8,483 bases of DNA from an uncultured Clostridia bacterium (GTDB lineage Bacteria > Bacillota > Clostridia > Oscillospirales > Oscillospiraceae). Each line of letters starts with the position of its first letter. Within the stretch, counting starts at the first letter, position 1. Location of the stretch: positions 1-8,483 of the forward strand of contig CAMJHX010000049.1 in NCBI GenBank assembly GCA_946405655.1, read 5' to 3'. Under the pieces are notes generated by a model. It did no database searches. It saw nothing but the letters and a program-made list of their open reading frames with translations, and was not told the DNA's origin. The position numbers were made by a program, and so were the translations under genes. Positions 1 to 5,945 of the stretch are shown one piece after another.

Positions 1-75
1 ACATGGTACCACGCCAAGCTCGGCATCCTCATGAGCCTGCAGAAGCTCATCGACGCAGGGATTGTAACCTTATAA
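1..75 (+). CDS. C-terminal fragment of an unrecognised protein
   Basis: Frame 1 is open from the window edge and ends at TAA (73-75), giving 24 residues, TWYHAKLGILMSLQKLIDAG followed by IVTL. The segment is predicted mainly helical. A strong terminator begins 4 bp after the stop, which supports this as a true gene end rather than a chance frame. Too little is left to name the family; everything upstream lies outside the window. It converges on niaR, which lies on the opposite strand. Confidence 0.6.
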   Translation, partial: TWYHAKLGILMSLQKLIDAGIVTL

Positions 76-78
76 CAG

Positions 79-115
79 AAACCCAGACCCGCCGAAAGCG
101 GGTCTGGGTTTTAAT
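79..115 (+). terminator. Rho-independent terminator, probably bidirectional, between convergent genes
   Basis: A perfect GC-rich stem (AACCCAGACCCGC at 80-92 pairing with 98-110) closes a CGAAA loop and is followed by TTTTAATT on the plus strand. It sits directly after the plus-strand stop at 75 and before the niaR stop at 116. On the minus strand the stem is followed by TTTCTGTT, a weaker T-run, so the same hairpin may also end the pncB-niaR transcript. Confidence 0.9.
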
Positions 116-628
116 TCAGTCTTCCAGCAGAAACCCCGCGTCCCGCAGGGCGGCTCTCGCGCGCTCGTAGGCTGCCTCGTCCGGGCAGCGGAGCGTGTGC
201 AGGTGGATGCCCTCCGTGAGCGTGCTGAGCGGCTTGTTGCCCTCGCTGCCGAGCCGTTCCATGAACTGATCCACGTCATATCGGCTCGAGAGCTGCAGCT
301 GGCCGACGAGCTGCCCGTAGACCGCGTGCTCCACAACGACGTCCAGCACGCTGCAGCCGTTGTCCACGAGGATATAGAGCTCCTCGCGCGTTCCGTCGAG
401 CCCGTGGCGGCAGGCGACCGTGCGCAGGATGCCCTGCACCGTGCGCGCGAGCACATAGCCTCTCGGCGTCGCGGAGATCTCCGCCCCTCCGGCGCGCAGC
501 AGCGCCACATCGCCCACGATGATCTGCCGGCTCACGGAGAATTCTCCGGCGAGCACAGACGCGCTCACAGGGCTCTCTTCCTGCTCCAGCCGCCGGAGAA
601 TTGCCGCGCGCCGTTTCTCGGCGTCCAT
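116..628 (-). CDS. niaR: NiaR (YrxA)-type transcriptional repressor of NAD biosynthesis, 3H domain
   Basis: This is a cytoplasmic DNA-binding repressor of 170 residues that, in its family, senses nicotinic acid and shuts off niacin uptake and salvage or de novo NAD genes. Residues 1-60 form a winged helix-turn-helix (HTH_11 type; recognition region around SVSRQIIVGDVALLRAGG, 31-48, wing near TPRGYVL). Residues 65-168 match the 3H domain: H75, E83, H101, H142 and H144 are visible, and H75/E83/H142/H144 correspond in spacing to the metal ligands known from the Thermotoga homologue (H79, E87, H146, H148). The ATG lies 3 bp after the pncB stop, with an AGGGGG Shine-Dalgarno inside the last pncB codons, so translation is probably coupled. 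Length is normal for the family. The linkage to pncB strongly supports the niacin assignment over other HTH_11 regulators. Confidence 0.9.
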   Translation of the reverse strand: MDAEKRRAAILRRLEQEESPVSASVLAGEFSVSRQIIVGDVALLRAGGAEISATPRGYVLARTVQGILRTVACRHGLDGTREELYILVDNGCSVLDVVVEHAVYGQLVGQLQLSSRYDVDQFMERLGSEGNKPLSTLTEGIHLHTLRCPDEAAYERARAALRDAGFLLED

Positions 629-631
629 GGC

Positions 632-2080
632 TTACCCCCTCGCGTTGAGAAGATCCATCTTGATCTTCAGCAGCTTGTCGGAGAGGTCAACGTAGTAGTT
701 GTGCGGGTTGTCAAAGCGCAGCACCTCGGGCCAGAGCGTCGCGATCTGCTCCTTGCAGTACTGCTTGATCTCCGGCAGGGTGGGGCACTGGTAAACGAGC
801 TCGCCGTTTTTGAAGATCGGCACCTGCAGCTCCTTCGCCTCAAAGTTCTCCATCGTCTTCTTCTTCCAGGTCGCGTCCGGATCGCAGATCTCGAGCGGCT
901 GCGTGTCGTCCACCACCTCGTCATAGACGGTGATGTAGTCGGCCTCGGCCATGCCGGTCGCGCGGTCAAAGAAGCGGTAGAGCCGCTTGTAGTGCGGGTT
1001 CGTGATCTTGCCGACGTTCTCGCTGATCTTGATCTTCGGAACGACGGTGCCGTCCTCCTTTTCGATGGCGCAGAGCTTGTAGACGCCGCCGAAGACGGGG
1101 TCGCTCTTGGCGGTGATCAGGCGCTCGCCCACGCCGAAGGCGTCGATCTGCGCGCCCTGCAGCAGCAGGGTCTCGATCAGCTTTTCGTCGAGCGAATTGG
1201 ATACCGTGATCTTGCACTCCGGCCAGCCCGCCTCGTCGAGCATCACGCGCGCCTTCTTTGTCAGATACGCGATGTCGCCCGAGTCAAAGCGGATGCCGCA
1301 CTTCGTGATGCCCTGCGGCTTCAGCACCTCGTTGAAGGCGCGGATCGCGTTCGGCACGCCGGACTGCAGGGAGTTGTAGGTGTCCACGAGCAGCGTCGCG
1401 TTCGTGGGATAGGTCTCGCAGTAGGCTTTGAAGGCGTCATACTCCGTGTCGAACATCTGCACCCAGGAGTGCGCCATCGTGCCGCCCGCGGGCACGCCGT
1501 AGACCTCGTCCGAGATCGTGCAGGCGGTGCCGGCGCAGCCGCCGATGTAGGCGGCTCTCGCGCCGAGGATCGCGCCGTCGGAGCCCTGCGCCCGGCGGGA
1601 GCCGAACTCCAGCACCGTGCGTCCGCCCGCCGCGCGGCAGATGCGGTTCGCCTTCGTGGCGATCAGGCTCTGGTGGTTGATCTGCAGCAGCACATAGGTC
1701 TCAATGAGCTGCGCCTCGATCGCGGGCGCGCGCACCGTGATGAGCGGCTCGCGCGGGAACACCGGCGTGCCCTCCGGCACCGCCCAAATGTCGCCCGTGA
1801 AGCGGAAATCGCGCAGATACTCCAGAAACTCCTCGCTGAAGAGGTTTCTTCCGCGGAGATACGCGATGTCCTCCTCCGTGAAATGCAGCTCCTTGATGTA
1901 ATCGACGATCTGCTCCAGACCCGCGGCGATGGCCATGCCGCCGCCGTCCGGCACGGAGCGGAAGAAAACGTCAAAATACGTGATGCGGTCCTTCAGACCG
2001 TGGTCAAAATAGCCGTTGCCCATCGTGAGCTCATAGAAGTCACAGAGCATCGTCATGTTCATTTTCGAACGGATATCCAT
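632..2080 (-). CDS. pncB: Nicotinate phosphoribosyltransferase
   Basis: PncB joins nicotinate with PRPP, helped by ATP hydrolysis, to give nicotinate mononucleotide: the entry step of the Preiss-Handler NAD salvage route, in the cytoplasm. The 482-residue product has the usual NAPRTase length. Visible motifs in order: N-terminal MTMLCDFYELTMGNGYF (9-25), EFGSRRAQGSDGA (158-170), GTMAHSW (200-206) whose H204 matches the phosphorylated catalytic histidine of the family, RFDSGD (264-269) and the FGVGERL phosphate-binding region (315-321). The start is supported by GGAGG 8 nt upstream and by a promoter about 35 bp before the ATG. It is the first gene of a two-gene operon with niaR, consistent with niacin feedback on its own salvage enzyme. 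No anomaly was seen; the length and motifs indicate an intact enzyme. Confidence 0.96.
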   Translation of the reverse strand: MDIRSKMNMTMLCDFYELTMGNGYFDHGLKDRITYFDVFFRSVPDGGGMAIAAGLEQIVDYIKELHFTEEDIAYLRGRNLFSEEFLEYLRDFRFTGDIWAVPEGTPVFPREPLITVRAPAIEAQLIETYVLLQINHQSLIATKANRICRAAGGRTVLEFGSRRAQGSDGAILGARAAYIGGCAGTACTISDEVYGVPAGGTMAHSWVQMFDTEYDAFKAYCETYPTNATLLVDTYNSLQSGVPNAIRAFNEVLKPQGITKCGIRFDSGDIAYLTKKARVMLDEAGWPECKITVSNSLDEKLIETLLLQGAQIDAFGVGERLITAKSDPVFGGVYKLCAIEKEDGTVVPKIKISENVGKITNPHYKRLYRFFDRATGMAEADYITVYDEVVDDTQPLEICDPDATWKKKTMENFEAKELQVPIFKNGELVYQCPTLPEIKQYCKEQIATLWPEVLRFDNPHNYYVDLSDKLLKIKMDLLNARG

Positions 2081-2115
2081 TGAGATACCTCCAGTTAATA
2101 CAGTGAATTACACAC

Positions 2116-2143
2116 ATTATAACACGCACTGCGTGCAAAGCAA
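2116..2143 (-). promoter_or_regulatory. Sigma-A-type promoter of pncB-niaR
   Basis: On the minus strand TTGCTT (2143-2138) and a perfect TATAAT (2121-2116) are separated by 16 bp. The predicted start falls near 2109, leaving a leader of about 29 nt with GGAGG before the pncB ATG at 2080. No other strong promoter is visible between the gtrA terminator and pncB. Confidence 0.8.
2123..2135. promoter_or_regulatory. Candidate NiaR operator (perfect 6-1-6 inverted repeat)
   Basis: CACGCA-C-TGCGTG is a perfect inverted repeat that lies wholly in the spacer between -35 and -10 of the pncB promoter, where a bound repressor would block RNA polymerase. NiaR, a dimeric winged-helix repressor, is encoded by the second gene of the same operon, so autoregulation is the natural reading. 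I have not matched it to a published NiaR consensus; the link is by position and symmetry only. Confidence 0.5.
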
Positions 2144-2167
2144 TCATTATTTAATTAACAATAAAGA

Positions 2168-2191
2168 AGGAGAGCCGCGAGGGGCTCTCCT
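2168..2191 (-). terminator. Terminator of the GtrA-family gene
   Basis: A 9-bp stem (AGGAGAGCC at 2168-2176 with GGCTCTCCT at 2183-2191) starts 6 bp past the GtrA stop codon. On the minus strand it is followed by TCTTTATTGTTAATT, a broken T-tract. No plus-strand gene ends here, so it serves the minus strand and separates this gene from the pncB promoter just beyond. Confidence 0.75.
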
Positions 2192-2197
2192 GTGCTT

Positions 2198-2614
2198 TTA
2201 TGCGTTTTTCGTGGCCCGATCATTCGTGTCCAGCGAATTGCGGTACACCACAAACCGCTGATACAGAAACTCCGTCACGAAATTGAGAATCATGTTGATC
2301 GCCGTCACGAGATATTCGTTCCACCCGCGCACACCGGCGAGATGGTGCTCCAGCATCGTGCTCAGCGGCGTGAAGACGAGGTAATAGAGGAACACCAGTG
2401 CCATCGCCTTGCCGACGTTCTCGGCCGACTGGAAGGTAAACCGGCGGTTGAACGTGAAGTTCCAGAGCACGCTCAGCACCAGCGCCGTCAGATAGCTGAC
2501 CCAGTAGGGGAGGTGCAGCAGCTCGTTTAAGAGCGTGAAGGTGCCGATCTCGATTAGTCCGGCGGAAATGGAGAACAGCAGAAATTTCAGGCTGCGGCGC
2601 AGCTCAGTGTTCAT
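2198..2614 (-). CDS. GtrA-family integral membrane protein
   Basis: GtrA-like proteins are small four-helix membrane proteins linked to moving lipid-carrier-bound sugars across the membrane or to cell-surface polysaccharide synthesis; the exact substrate here is unknown. From the start chosen the product has 138 residues with four hydrophobic segments at about 9-29, 37-56, 68-88 and 99-122. The family signature NFTFNRRFTF lies at 52-61, and a related second-half motif NFVTEFLYQRFVVYR at 111-125. The frame stays open upstream to a TTG at 2689, but the gene's own promoter occupies 2653-2680, so that start would not be transcribed. ATGs at 2635 and 2632 would leave almost no leader; the ATG at 2614 has GGGAAG about 10 nt upstream and fits best. 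Monocistronic, with its own promoter and terminator; no glycosyltransferase neighbour is present to suggest a pathway. Confidence 0.85.
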   Translation of the reverse strand: MNTELRRSLKFLLFSISAGLIEIGTFTLLNELLHLPYWVSYLTALVLSVLWNFTFNRRFTFQSAENVGKAMALVFLYYLVFTPLSTMLEHHLAGVRGWNEYLVTAINMILNFVTEFLYQRFVVYRNSLDTNDRATKNA

Positions 2615-2652
2615 GGCGGATTCGCTTCCCATCATTTCAAAAATTTGAATCA

Positions 2653-2680
2653 ATTGTAGCACAGAAACGGGATTTGTCAA
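2653..2680 (-). promoter_or_regulatory. Promoter of the GtrA-family gene
   Basis: A perfect TTGACA (2680-2675) and TACAAT (2658-2653) are 16 bp apart on the minus strand. The predicted start near 2646 gives a leader of about 32 nt to the ATG at 2614. Its position rules out the upstream TTG start. Confidence 0.82.
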
Positions 2681-2704
2681 GCGCCGCAAGGGGTCTGGTT
2701 ACCA

Positions 2705-2720
2705 TGTCGATTTTTTAACA
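2705..2720. promoter_or_regulatory. Candidate regulator box 1 (imperfect palindrome)
   Basis: TGTCGATTTTTTAACA matches box 2 (2750-2765) at 14 of 16 positions, and each is an imperfect palindrome around TTTT. Against the clostridial Rex consensus TTGTTAA-N4-TTAACAA as I recall it, 2704-2721 matches 11 of 14 positions. It lies 24 bp upstream of the GtrA promoter -35 and about 107 bp upstream of the -35 of the reductase operon, so either could be the target. The AT-rich setting raises the chance rate of such matches. Confidence 0.35.
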
Positions 2721-2749
2721 AATAGTCGCGTAAAGTGTTCAGAATTATC

Positions 2750-2765
2750 TGTTCATTTTTTAACA
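2750..2765. promoter_or_regulatory. Candidate regulator box 2 (imperfect palindrome)
   Basis: TGTTCATTTTTTAACA has half-sites TGTTCA and TTAACA, 5 of 6 complementary, and is the second copy of the box at 2705, with a 45-bp start-to-start offset. It matches the remembered Rex consensus at 11 of 14 positions and lies 62 bp upstream of the -35 of the reductase operon. A further TGTTCA half-site is at 2736-2741. The binder is not proven. Confidence 0.37.
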
Positions 2766-2795
2766 TAATTATGTAACCCAACACGCAATCGATTG
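2763..2795. other. Two short perfect palindromes in the reductase control region
   Basis: ACATAATTATGT (2763-2774, 12 bp) overlaps the edge of box 2, and CAATCGATTG (2786-2795, 10 bp) follows 11 bp later. Both lie upstream of the promoter at 2828. No regulator can be assigned; the gap 2690-2827 has no ORF or RNA gene that I can support, and these together with the two boxes are its visible content. Confidence 0.35.
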
Positions 2796-2827
2796 GCCGA
2801 CAAAGTTCTCTAAACAGAAAAAAGTTG

Positions 2828-2856
2828 TTGACTACAGGTAAAAAAATTACTATAAT
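2828..2856 (+). promoter_or_regulatory. Strong sigma-A promoter of the small protein-reductase operon
   Basis: TTGACT (2828-2833), a 17-bp spacer and a perfect TATAAT (2851-2856) form an almost ideal promoter. Transcription should begin near 2863, giving a leader of about 75 nt before the ATG at 2939. A run of seven A within the spacer may add curvature. Confidence 0.88.
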
Positions 2857-2866
2857 ATTACTATCC

Positions 2867-2882
2867 TATGGTGCATACCGTA
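2867..2882 (+). other. Hairpin at the 5' end of the predicted leader
   Basis: TATGGT pairs with ACCGTA (one T-G wobble) around a GCAT loop, starting about 4 nt after the predicted transcription start. A hairpin this close to the 5' end is a common mRNA-stabilising arrangement. The rest of the leader up to the Shine-Dalgarno at 2922-2929 is A/T-rich and unpaired, favouring ribosome access. No riboswitch fold was recognised. Confidence 0.35.
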
Positions 2883-2938
2883 CAAATTTTTGAATGGCAA
2901 TGAACCAAAAAATCATTATTTAGGGAGGGAAACATTTC

Positions 2939-3133
2939 ATGAAGAAGAAGCTACTGATCTGTGCTGTTCTCTGCGGCGGTGCTTTTGTCGCGGCGAAGAA
3001 CGTCGACCTCATTCAGGAGAAGCTCTTCAACGGCAAGGATCAGGACGAGTTCCTGAAGATCCTTGACGTGGCCCGTGTCGCAGGCGACTTCCTTATGTGG
3101 CCTGTTCACTATGTGACGGCGCTTCTGCCGTAA
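2939..3133 (+). CDS. Small 64-aa protein with hydrophobic N-terminus, first gene of the reductase operon
   Basis: I do not recognise a family. The product starts MKKK followed by a hydrophobic stretch LLICAVLCGGAFVAA (5-19), giving either an uncleaved membrane anchor or a secretion signal with a possible cut after VAA. The remaining 45 residues are mixed-charge and likely amphipathic helical (VDLIQEKLF, DEFLKILDVARVAGDFLMW), ending in PVHYVTALLP. Two cysteines at 8 and 12 do not form a proper lipobox. The gene is convincing: a near-ideal promoter, AGGGAGGG Shine-Dalgarno about 9 nt before ATG, GC-rich codon-biased sequence in an otherwise AT-rich stretch, and a 57-bp gap to the reductase with no terminator between. 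A membrane tether, leader or partner for the reductase is possible but is inference only. Confidence 0.78.
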   Translation: MKKKLLICAVLCGGAFVAAKNVDLIQEKLFNGKDQDEFLKILDVARVAGDFLMWPVHYVTALLP

Positions 3134-3141
3134 CAGCCGGA

Positions 3142-3161
3142 CGTTCGACCAATCGCGAACG
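3142..3161 (+). other. Hairpin between the small gene and the reductase gene
   Basis: CGTTCG (3142-3147) pairs perfectly with CGAACG (3156-3161) around an 8-nt loop. There is no T-run after it, so it is not an intrinsic terminator. It may mark a processing or stability point that lets the two genes of one transcript be expressed at different levels. The reductase Shine-Dalgarno AAAGGGGA follows at 3177-3184. Confidence 0.4.
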
Positions 3162-3190
3162 GTACAGAAACTGATTAAAGGGGATTTATT

Positions 3191-5263
3191 ATGAACAAAA
3201 AGTACGAGCCTCTATTTACCCCGTTCAAGATCGGGGAGGTAGAAATTCCGAACCGTATCGTCCAGTGTTCCATGGGCGGTACCACCCTGTTTGGCTGGCT
3301 GGAGCCTTCCCACTTCGATACCGAAGCTGCGAACTTCCTCCTCAGCCGCGCCAAGGACGGCGTGGGCCTCGTTCTGCCCGGCATGCAGGTCATCCGCGAT
3401 ACCTTCATGCGTAAATGGCTGGACCAGAACCGTCATATGTACAAGCAGGTTAAGCCCTTCATGGACGAGTACCACAAGACCGGCGGTAAGTTCTTCATCC
3501 AGCTGGCCGGCGGCTTCGGCCGTTCCATGGCTGTTACCCCCTGGATGGCCGCTCTGGGCCGCAACGACCTGCTGAACAAGCTGGCCTCCCCCGTGATCGA
3601 CGTGCAGTATGCCTGCGCCTCCGCTTCCGCTACCCCGAACCGCTGGGCGGACAACCTTCCTTCCCGTCCGTTCACCATCGAGGAGATCCAGGAGATGGTG
3701 TGGCACTTCGGCGCTACCGCCAAGAAGCTGCGCGAAGCCGGTGTTGACGGCGTTGAGATCCACGCTGTCCACGAGGGCTACAACCTCGACCAGTTCGCCA
3801 TCAAGAACATGAACTACCGTACCGACCAGTACGGCGGCTCTCTGGAGAATCGTCTGCGCTTCGCGACCGAGATCGTCCAGGAGATCCACAAGCAGGCCGG
3901 CGACGACTTCCCCGTCTCCCTGCGTTACTCCGCTCGCTCCTGCACGAAGGGCTGGCGCCAGGGCGCTATGCCTTACGAGGAGTTCGAGGAGTTCGGCCGT
4001 GACATCGAAGAGTCCAAGCAGGCTGTCAAGATTCTGGAAGCTGCCGGCTACCAGTTCCTGAACACCGACAACGGCACCTACGATGCCTGGTACTGGGCAC
4101 ATCCGCCTCAGTACATGCCCGACAACTGCAACCTCGAAGATGTTGAGACCATCCGCAAGGAAGTCAGCATCCCCGTCGCCTGCGCCGGCCGTATGGATCC
4201 GGTCAAGGCCGCTGAGGAGATTGCAGCTGGTCGTCTGGACGCTGTCGCCATCGCGCGTCAGAACCTCGTCGACGGTGACTGGGTCAGCAAGATCAAGGCT
4301 GGCAAGGAAGACACCATCCGTCCCTGCATCCGCTGCCACAACGGCTGCTTCAACTTCTCCAAGTCCGCTGGCACGGAGAACATGCAGGCTCTGGGCGACT
4401 CCCTGCACCTCGGCCGCTGCGCCCTGAACCCGCCCACGATGCAGCACAAGCGCTATAAGATCGTTCCCACCAAGAACCCGAAGAAGGTCGCTGTTATCGG
4501 CGGCGGCATCGGCGGCATGGAGTCCTGCCTGGTCCTGAAGAAGAGAGGCCATCACCCCGTCCTCTTCGAGAAGACCGGCGAGCTCGGCGGCCTGTTCCTC
4601 ACGGCTTCCGCCATGACCTTCAAAGAGAACGACAAGGAACTCATCAAGTGGTACAAGCGTGAGATCGAAGAGGCCGGCATCGAAGTCCGCCTCAACACCG
4701 AGGTCAACGACCTTGGCACCATCAAGCGTGGCTTCGACGAGATCATCGTCGCCACCGGTTCCACCCCGCGTCAGATGCCTCAGATCAAGGGCTTCGAGAA
4801 GTGCATGAACTTCACCGAGCTCCTGAAGGAAGGCAAGATTGCTGACAAGAAGCTGAAGAAGGTTGTCTTCCTCGGCGGCGGCCAGTCCTCCTGCGAGGCG
4901 GCCTATGACATGGTTCGCAACTTCAACAAGGAGCCCATCATCGTCGAGTACGGCAATGACCTCGTTGCGGCTCAGGCTACCTGCCTCGCCAACACCTCCT
5001 TCCTGCGTGACGCCATGGCGTATCACAAGGTCCCGACCTATCTGCACTCCACCATCACCGAGATCGGCGACGGCTACTGCATGATCAAGACTCCGGACGG
5101 CACCTTCAAGCAGGAGTGCGACGCTGTTGTCAACGGCATCGGCTTCGTTCCCGCGCCTGTCGGCGAGAAGCAGCCCCACGTCTATCGTGTCGGCGACTGC
5201 GTTGCCATCGGCAACCTGCGCACCGTCATCTGGCGTGCTTGGGACGTCTGCATGCGCATCTGA
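3191..5263 (+). CDS. FMN/FAD/4Fe-4S NADH:flavin oxidoreductase (old yellow enzyme; BaiH / 2,4-dienoyl-CoA reductase class)
   Basis: A 690-residue cytoplasmic flavoenzyme of the class that reduces activated C=C bonds with NAD(P)H, passing electrons from FAD through a 4Fe-4S cluster to FMN. Residues 7-370 form the OYE TIM barrel, with GVEIHAVHEGYNLDQF (187-202) and RTDQYGGSLENRLRF (210-224). Y197 and H304 line up by context with the proton-donor Tyr/His pair of E. coli FadH (alignment by eye). Cluster cysteines are C379, C382, C386 and C410. An FAD fingerprint VIGGGIGG lies at 435-442; the second dinucleotide site is GGGQSS (562-567), with Ser where Gly is usual. The C-terminus VGDCVAIGN...WDVCMRI is the normal family ending. 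Shine-Dalgarno AAGGGGA lies 6 nt before ATG. Codons are strongly biased to C/G-ending forms, suggesting high expression. The substrate is undetermined: bile acids, steroids, enoates and enoyl-CoA are all handled by relatives. Confidence 0.93.
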   Translation: MNKKYEPLFTPFKIGEVEIPNRIVQCSMGGTTLFGWLEPSHFDTEAANFLLSRAKDGVGLVLPGMQVIRDTFMRKWLDQNRHMYKQVKPFMDEYHKTGGKFFIQLAGGFGRSMAVTPWMAALGRNDLLNKLASPVIDVQYACASASATPNRWADNLPSRPFTIEEIQEMVWHFGATAKKLREAGVDGVEIHAVHEGYNLDQFAIKNMNYRTDQYGGSLENRLRFATEIVQEIHKQAGDDFPVSLRYSARSCTKGWRQGAMPYEEFEEFGRDIEESKQAVKILEAAGYQFLNTDNGTYDAWYWAHPPQYMPDNCNLEDVETIRKEVSIPVACAGRMDPVKAAEEIAAGRLDAVAIARQNLVDGDWVSKIKAGKEDTIRPCIRCHNGCFNFSKSAGTENMQALGDSLHLGRCALNPPTMQHKRYKIVPTKNPKKVAVIGGGIGGMESCLVLKKRGHHPVLFEKTGELGGLFLTASAMTFKENDKELIKWYKREIEEAGIEVRLNTEVNDLGTIKRGFDEIIVATGSTPRQMPQIKGFEKCMNFTELLKEGKIADKKLKKVVFLGGGQSSCEAAYDMVRNFNKEPIIVEYGNDLVAAQATCLANTSFLRDAMAYHKVPTYLHSTITEIGDGYCMIKTPDGTFKQECDAVVNGIGFVPAPVGEKQPHVYRVGDCVAIGNLRTVIWRAWDVCMRI

Positions 5264-5285
5264 TCGCATCAGAACCCTAACATAC

Positions 5286-5317
5286 AAAAATCGGTACCCC
5301 TCGGGGTACCGATTTTT
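5286..5317 (+). terminator. Strong intrinsic terminator of the reductase operon
   Basis: A perfect stem AAAAATCGGTACCC / GGGTACCGATTTTT with a CTCG loop ends in a run of six T. It is symmetrical enough to act on both strands, although no minus-strand gene needs it. The next gene's Shine-Dalgarno (5321-5326) begins 3 nt after the T-run ends. Confidence 0.93.
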
Positions 5318-5331
5318 TCAAAGGAGAAACC

Positions 5332-5919
5332 ATGAAGCATTGGGAAAAAGACCTCCCGGCAGACTACCGGGAGGCAATGACCATCGACGCCAAGTCGGAT
5401 AAGAAGCTGATCGTCAAAATGACGCTCGCGTCCCTCGCGGTGCTCGTCGTCTTTCTTGCCCTCGCGGTGCTCTGGCAGGGGAAGAGAATGCTGGCAGAGC
5501 CCATGCCGCTGCGTCTCGCGCTCGGCTTCTGGATCGCGCTGATCGCCTATCTCGTGCTGCACGAGCTCGTGCACGGCGCCGCGTATAAACTGCTCACCGG
5601 GCAGAAGCTCACCTTCGGCCTCACGCTCTCGGTCGCCTTCTGCGGCGTGCCGGAGATCTATGTCTATCGCAAAGCCTCGCTCATCGCCGTCCTCGCGCCG
5701 TTCGTCGTGTTCAACATCGTCGGCGTCGTCCTCCTCGCGGCCTTCCCGGGCGCCTGGGCGCGGTTTTTCACGCTGATCTTTCTGGGGCTCCACATCGGCG
5801 GCTGCGCCGGAGACCTTTATAATACGTGGCTCTATCTCACGCGGTTCCAAGACCCCCGCACCCTGACAAATGACACCGGCCCCGTCCAGACGTTCTATGT
5901 GCCGGAAAGGGATATGTAA
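5332..5919 (+). CDS. DUF3267-family integral membrane zincin (putative metalloprotease)
   Basis: The 195-residue product is a polytopic membrane protein with hydrophobic segments at about 27-48, 61-80, 94-106, 116-138 and 143-160. HELVH (77-81) sits within the second helix and is the HExxH zinc motif; the later GGCAGDLYNTW (156-166) carries a conserved Asp, D161, in the position expected for a third metal ligand in DUF3267-like proteins. The family is thought to be site-2-protease-like, but its substrates are generally unknown. AAGGAG lies 5 nt before ATG, right after the terminator at 5286-5317, leaving no room for a promoter between them; expression must come from read-through or from a start inside the reductase gene. 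No partner anti-sigma factor or clear substrate is next to it. Confidence 0.85.
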   Translation: MKHWEKDLPADYREAMTIDAKSDKKLIVKMTLASLAVLVVFLALAVLWQGKRMLAEPMPLRLALGFWIALIAYLVLHELVHGAAYKLLTGQKLTFGLTLSVAFCGVPEIYVYRKASLIAVLAPFVVFNIVGVVLLAAFPGAWARFFTLIFLGLHIGGCAGDLYNTWLYLTRFQDPRTLTNDTGPVQTFYVPERDM

Positions 5920-5945
5920 GTGTCATATAGGAGGAACAGACGCAC

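Noticed and set aside
197..2083. A 628-codon open frame on the plus strand antisense to niaR and pncB
   Set aside because: Its composition (rich in Arg, Ala, Leu, Val, His, Asp) is what the complement of GC-rich, codon-biased genes gives. Both minus-strand genes have clear family motifs, Shine-Dalgarno sites and a promoter.
2143..2160. A further Rex-like match (TTGTTAATTAAATAATGA on the minus strand) near the pncB promoter
   Set aside because: It overlaps the T-rich tail of the GtrA terminator and has only one good half-site; I treat it as a warning about chance matches in AT-rich DNA rather than as a site.
2615..2689. A longer start (TTG at 2689) for the GtrA-family gene
   Set aside because: The perfect TTGACA/TACAAT promoter at 2653-2680 lies inside this extension, so the first codons would not be transcribed.
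2951..2977. A lipoprotein signal in the 64-aa protein (cysteines 8 and 12)
   Set aside because: The residues before each Cys (LLI and AVL) lack the small Ala/Gly/Ser at -1, and the hydrophobic stretch before Cys 8 is too short.
3212..5287. A 691-codon open frame on the minus strand antisense to the whole reductase gene
   Set aside because: Low-complexity Val/Leu/Asp/Gly/Ala-rich translation with no recognisable domain; it mirrors the biased codons of the reductase, and no minus-strand promoter or Shine-Dalgarno was found.
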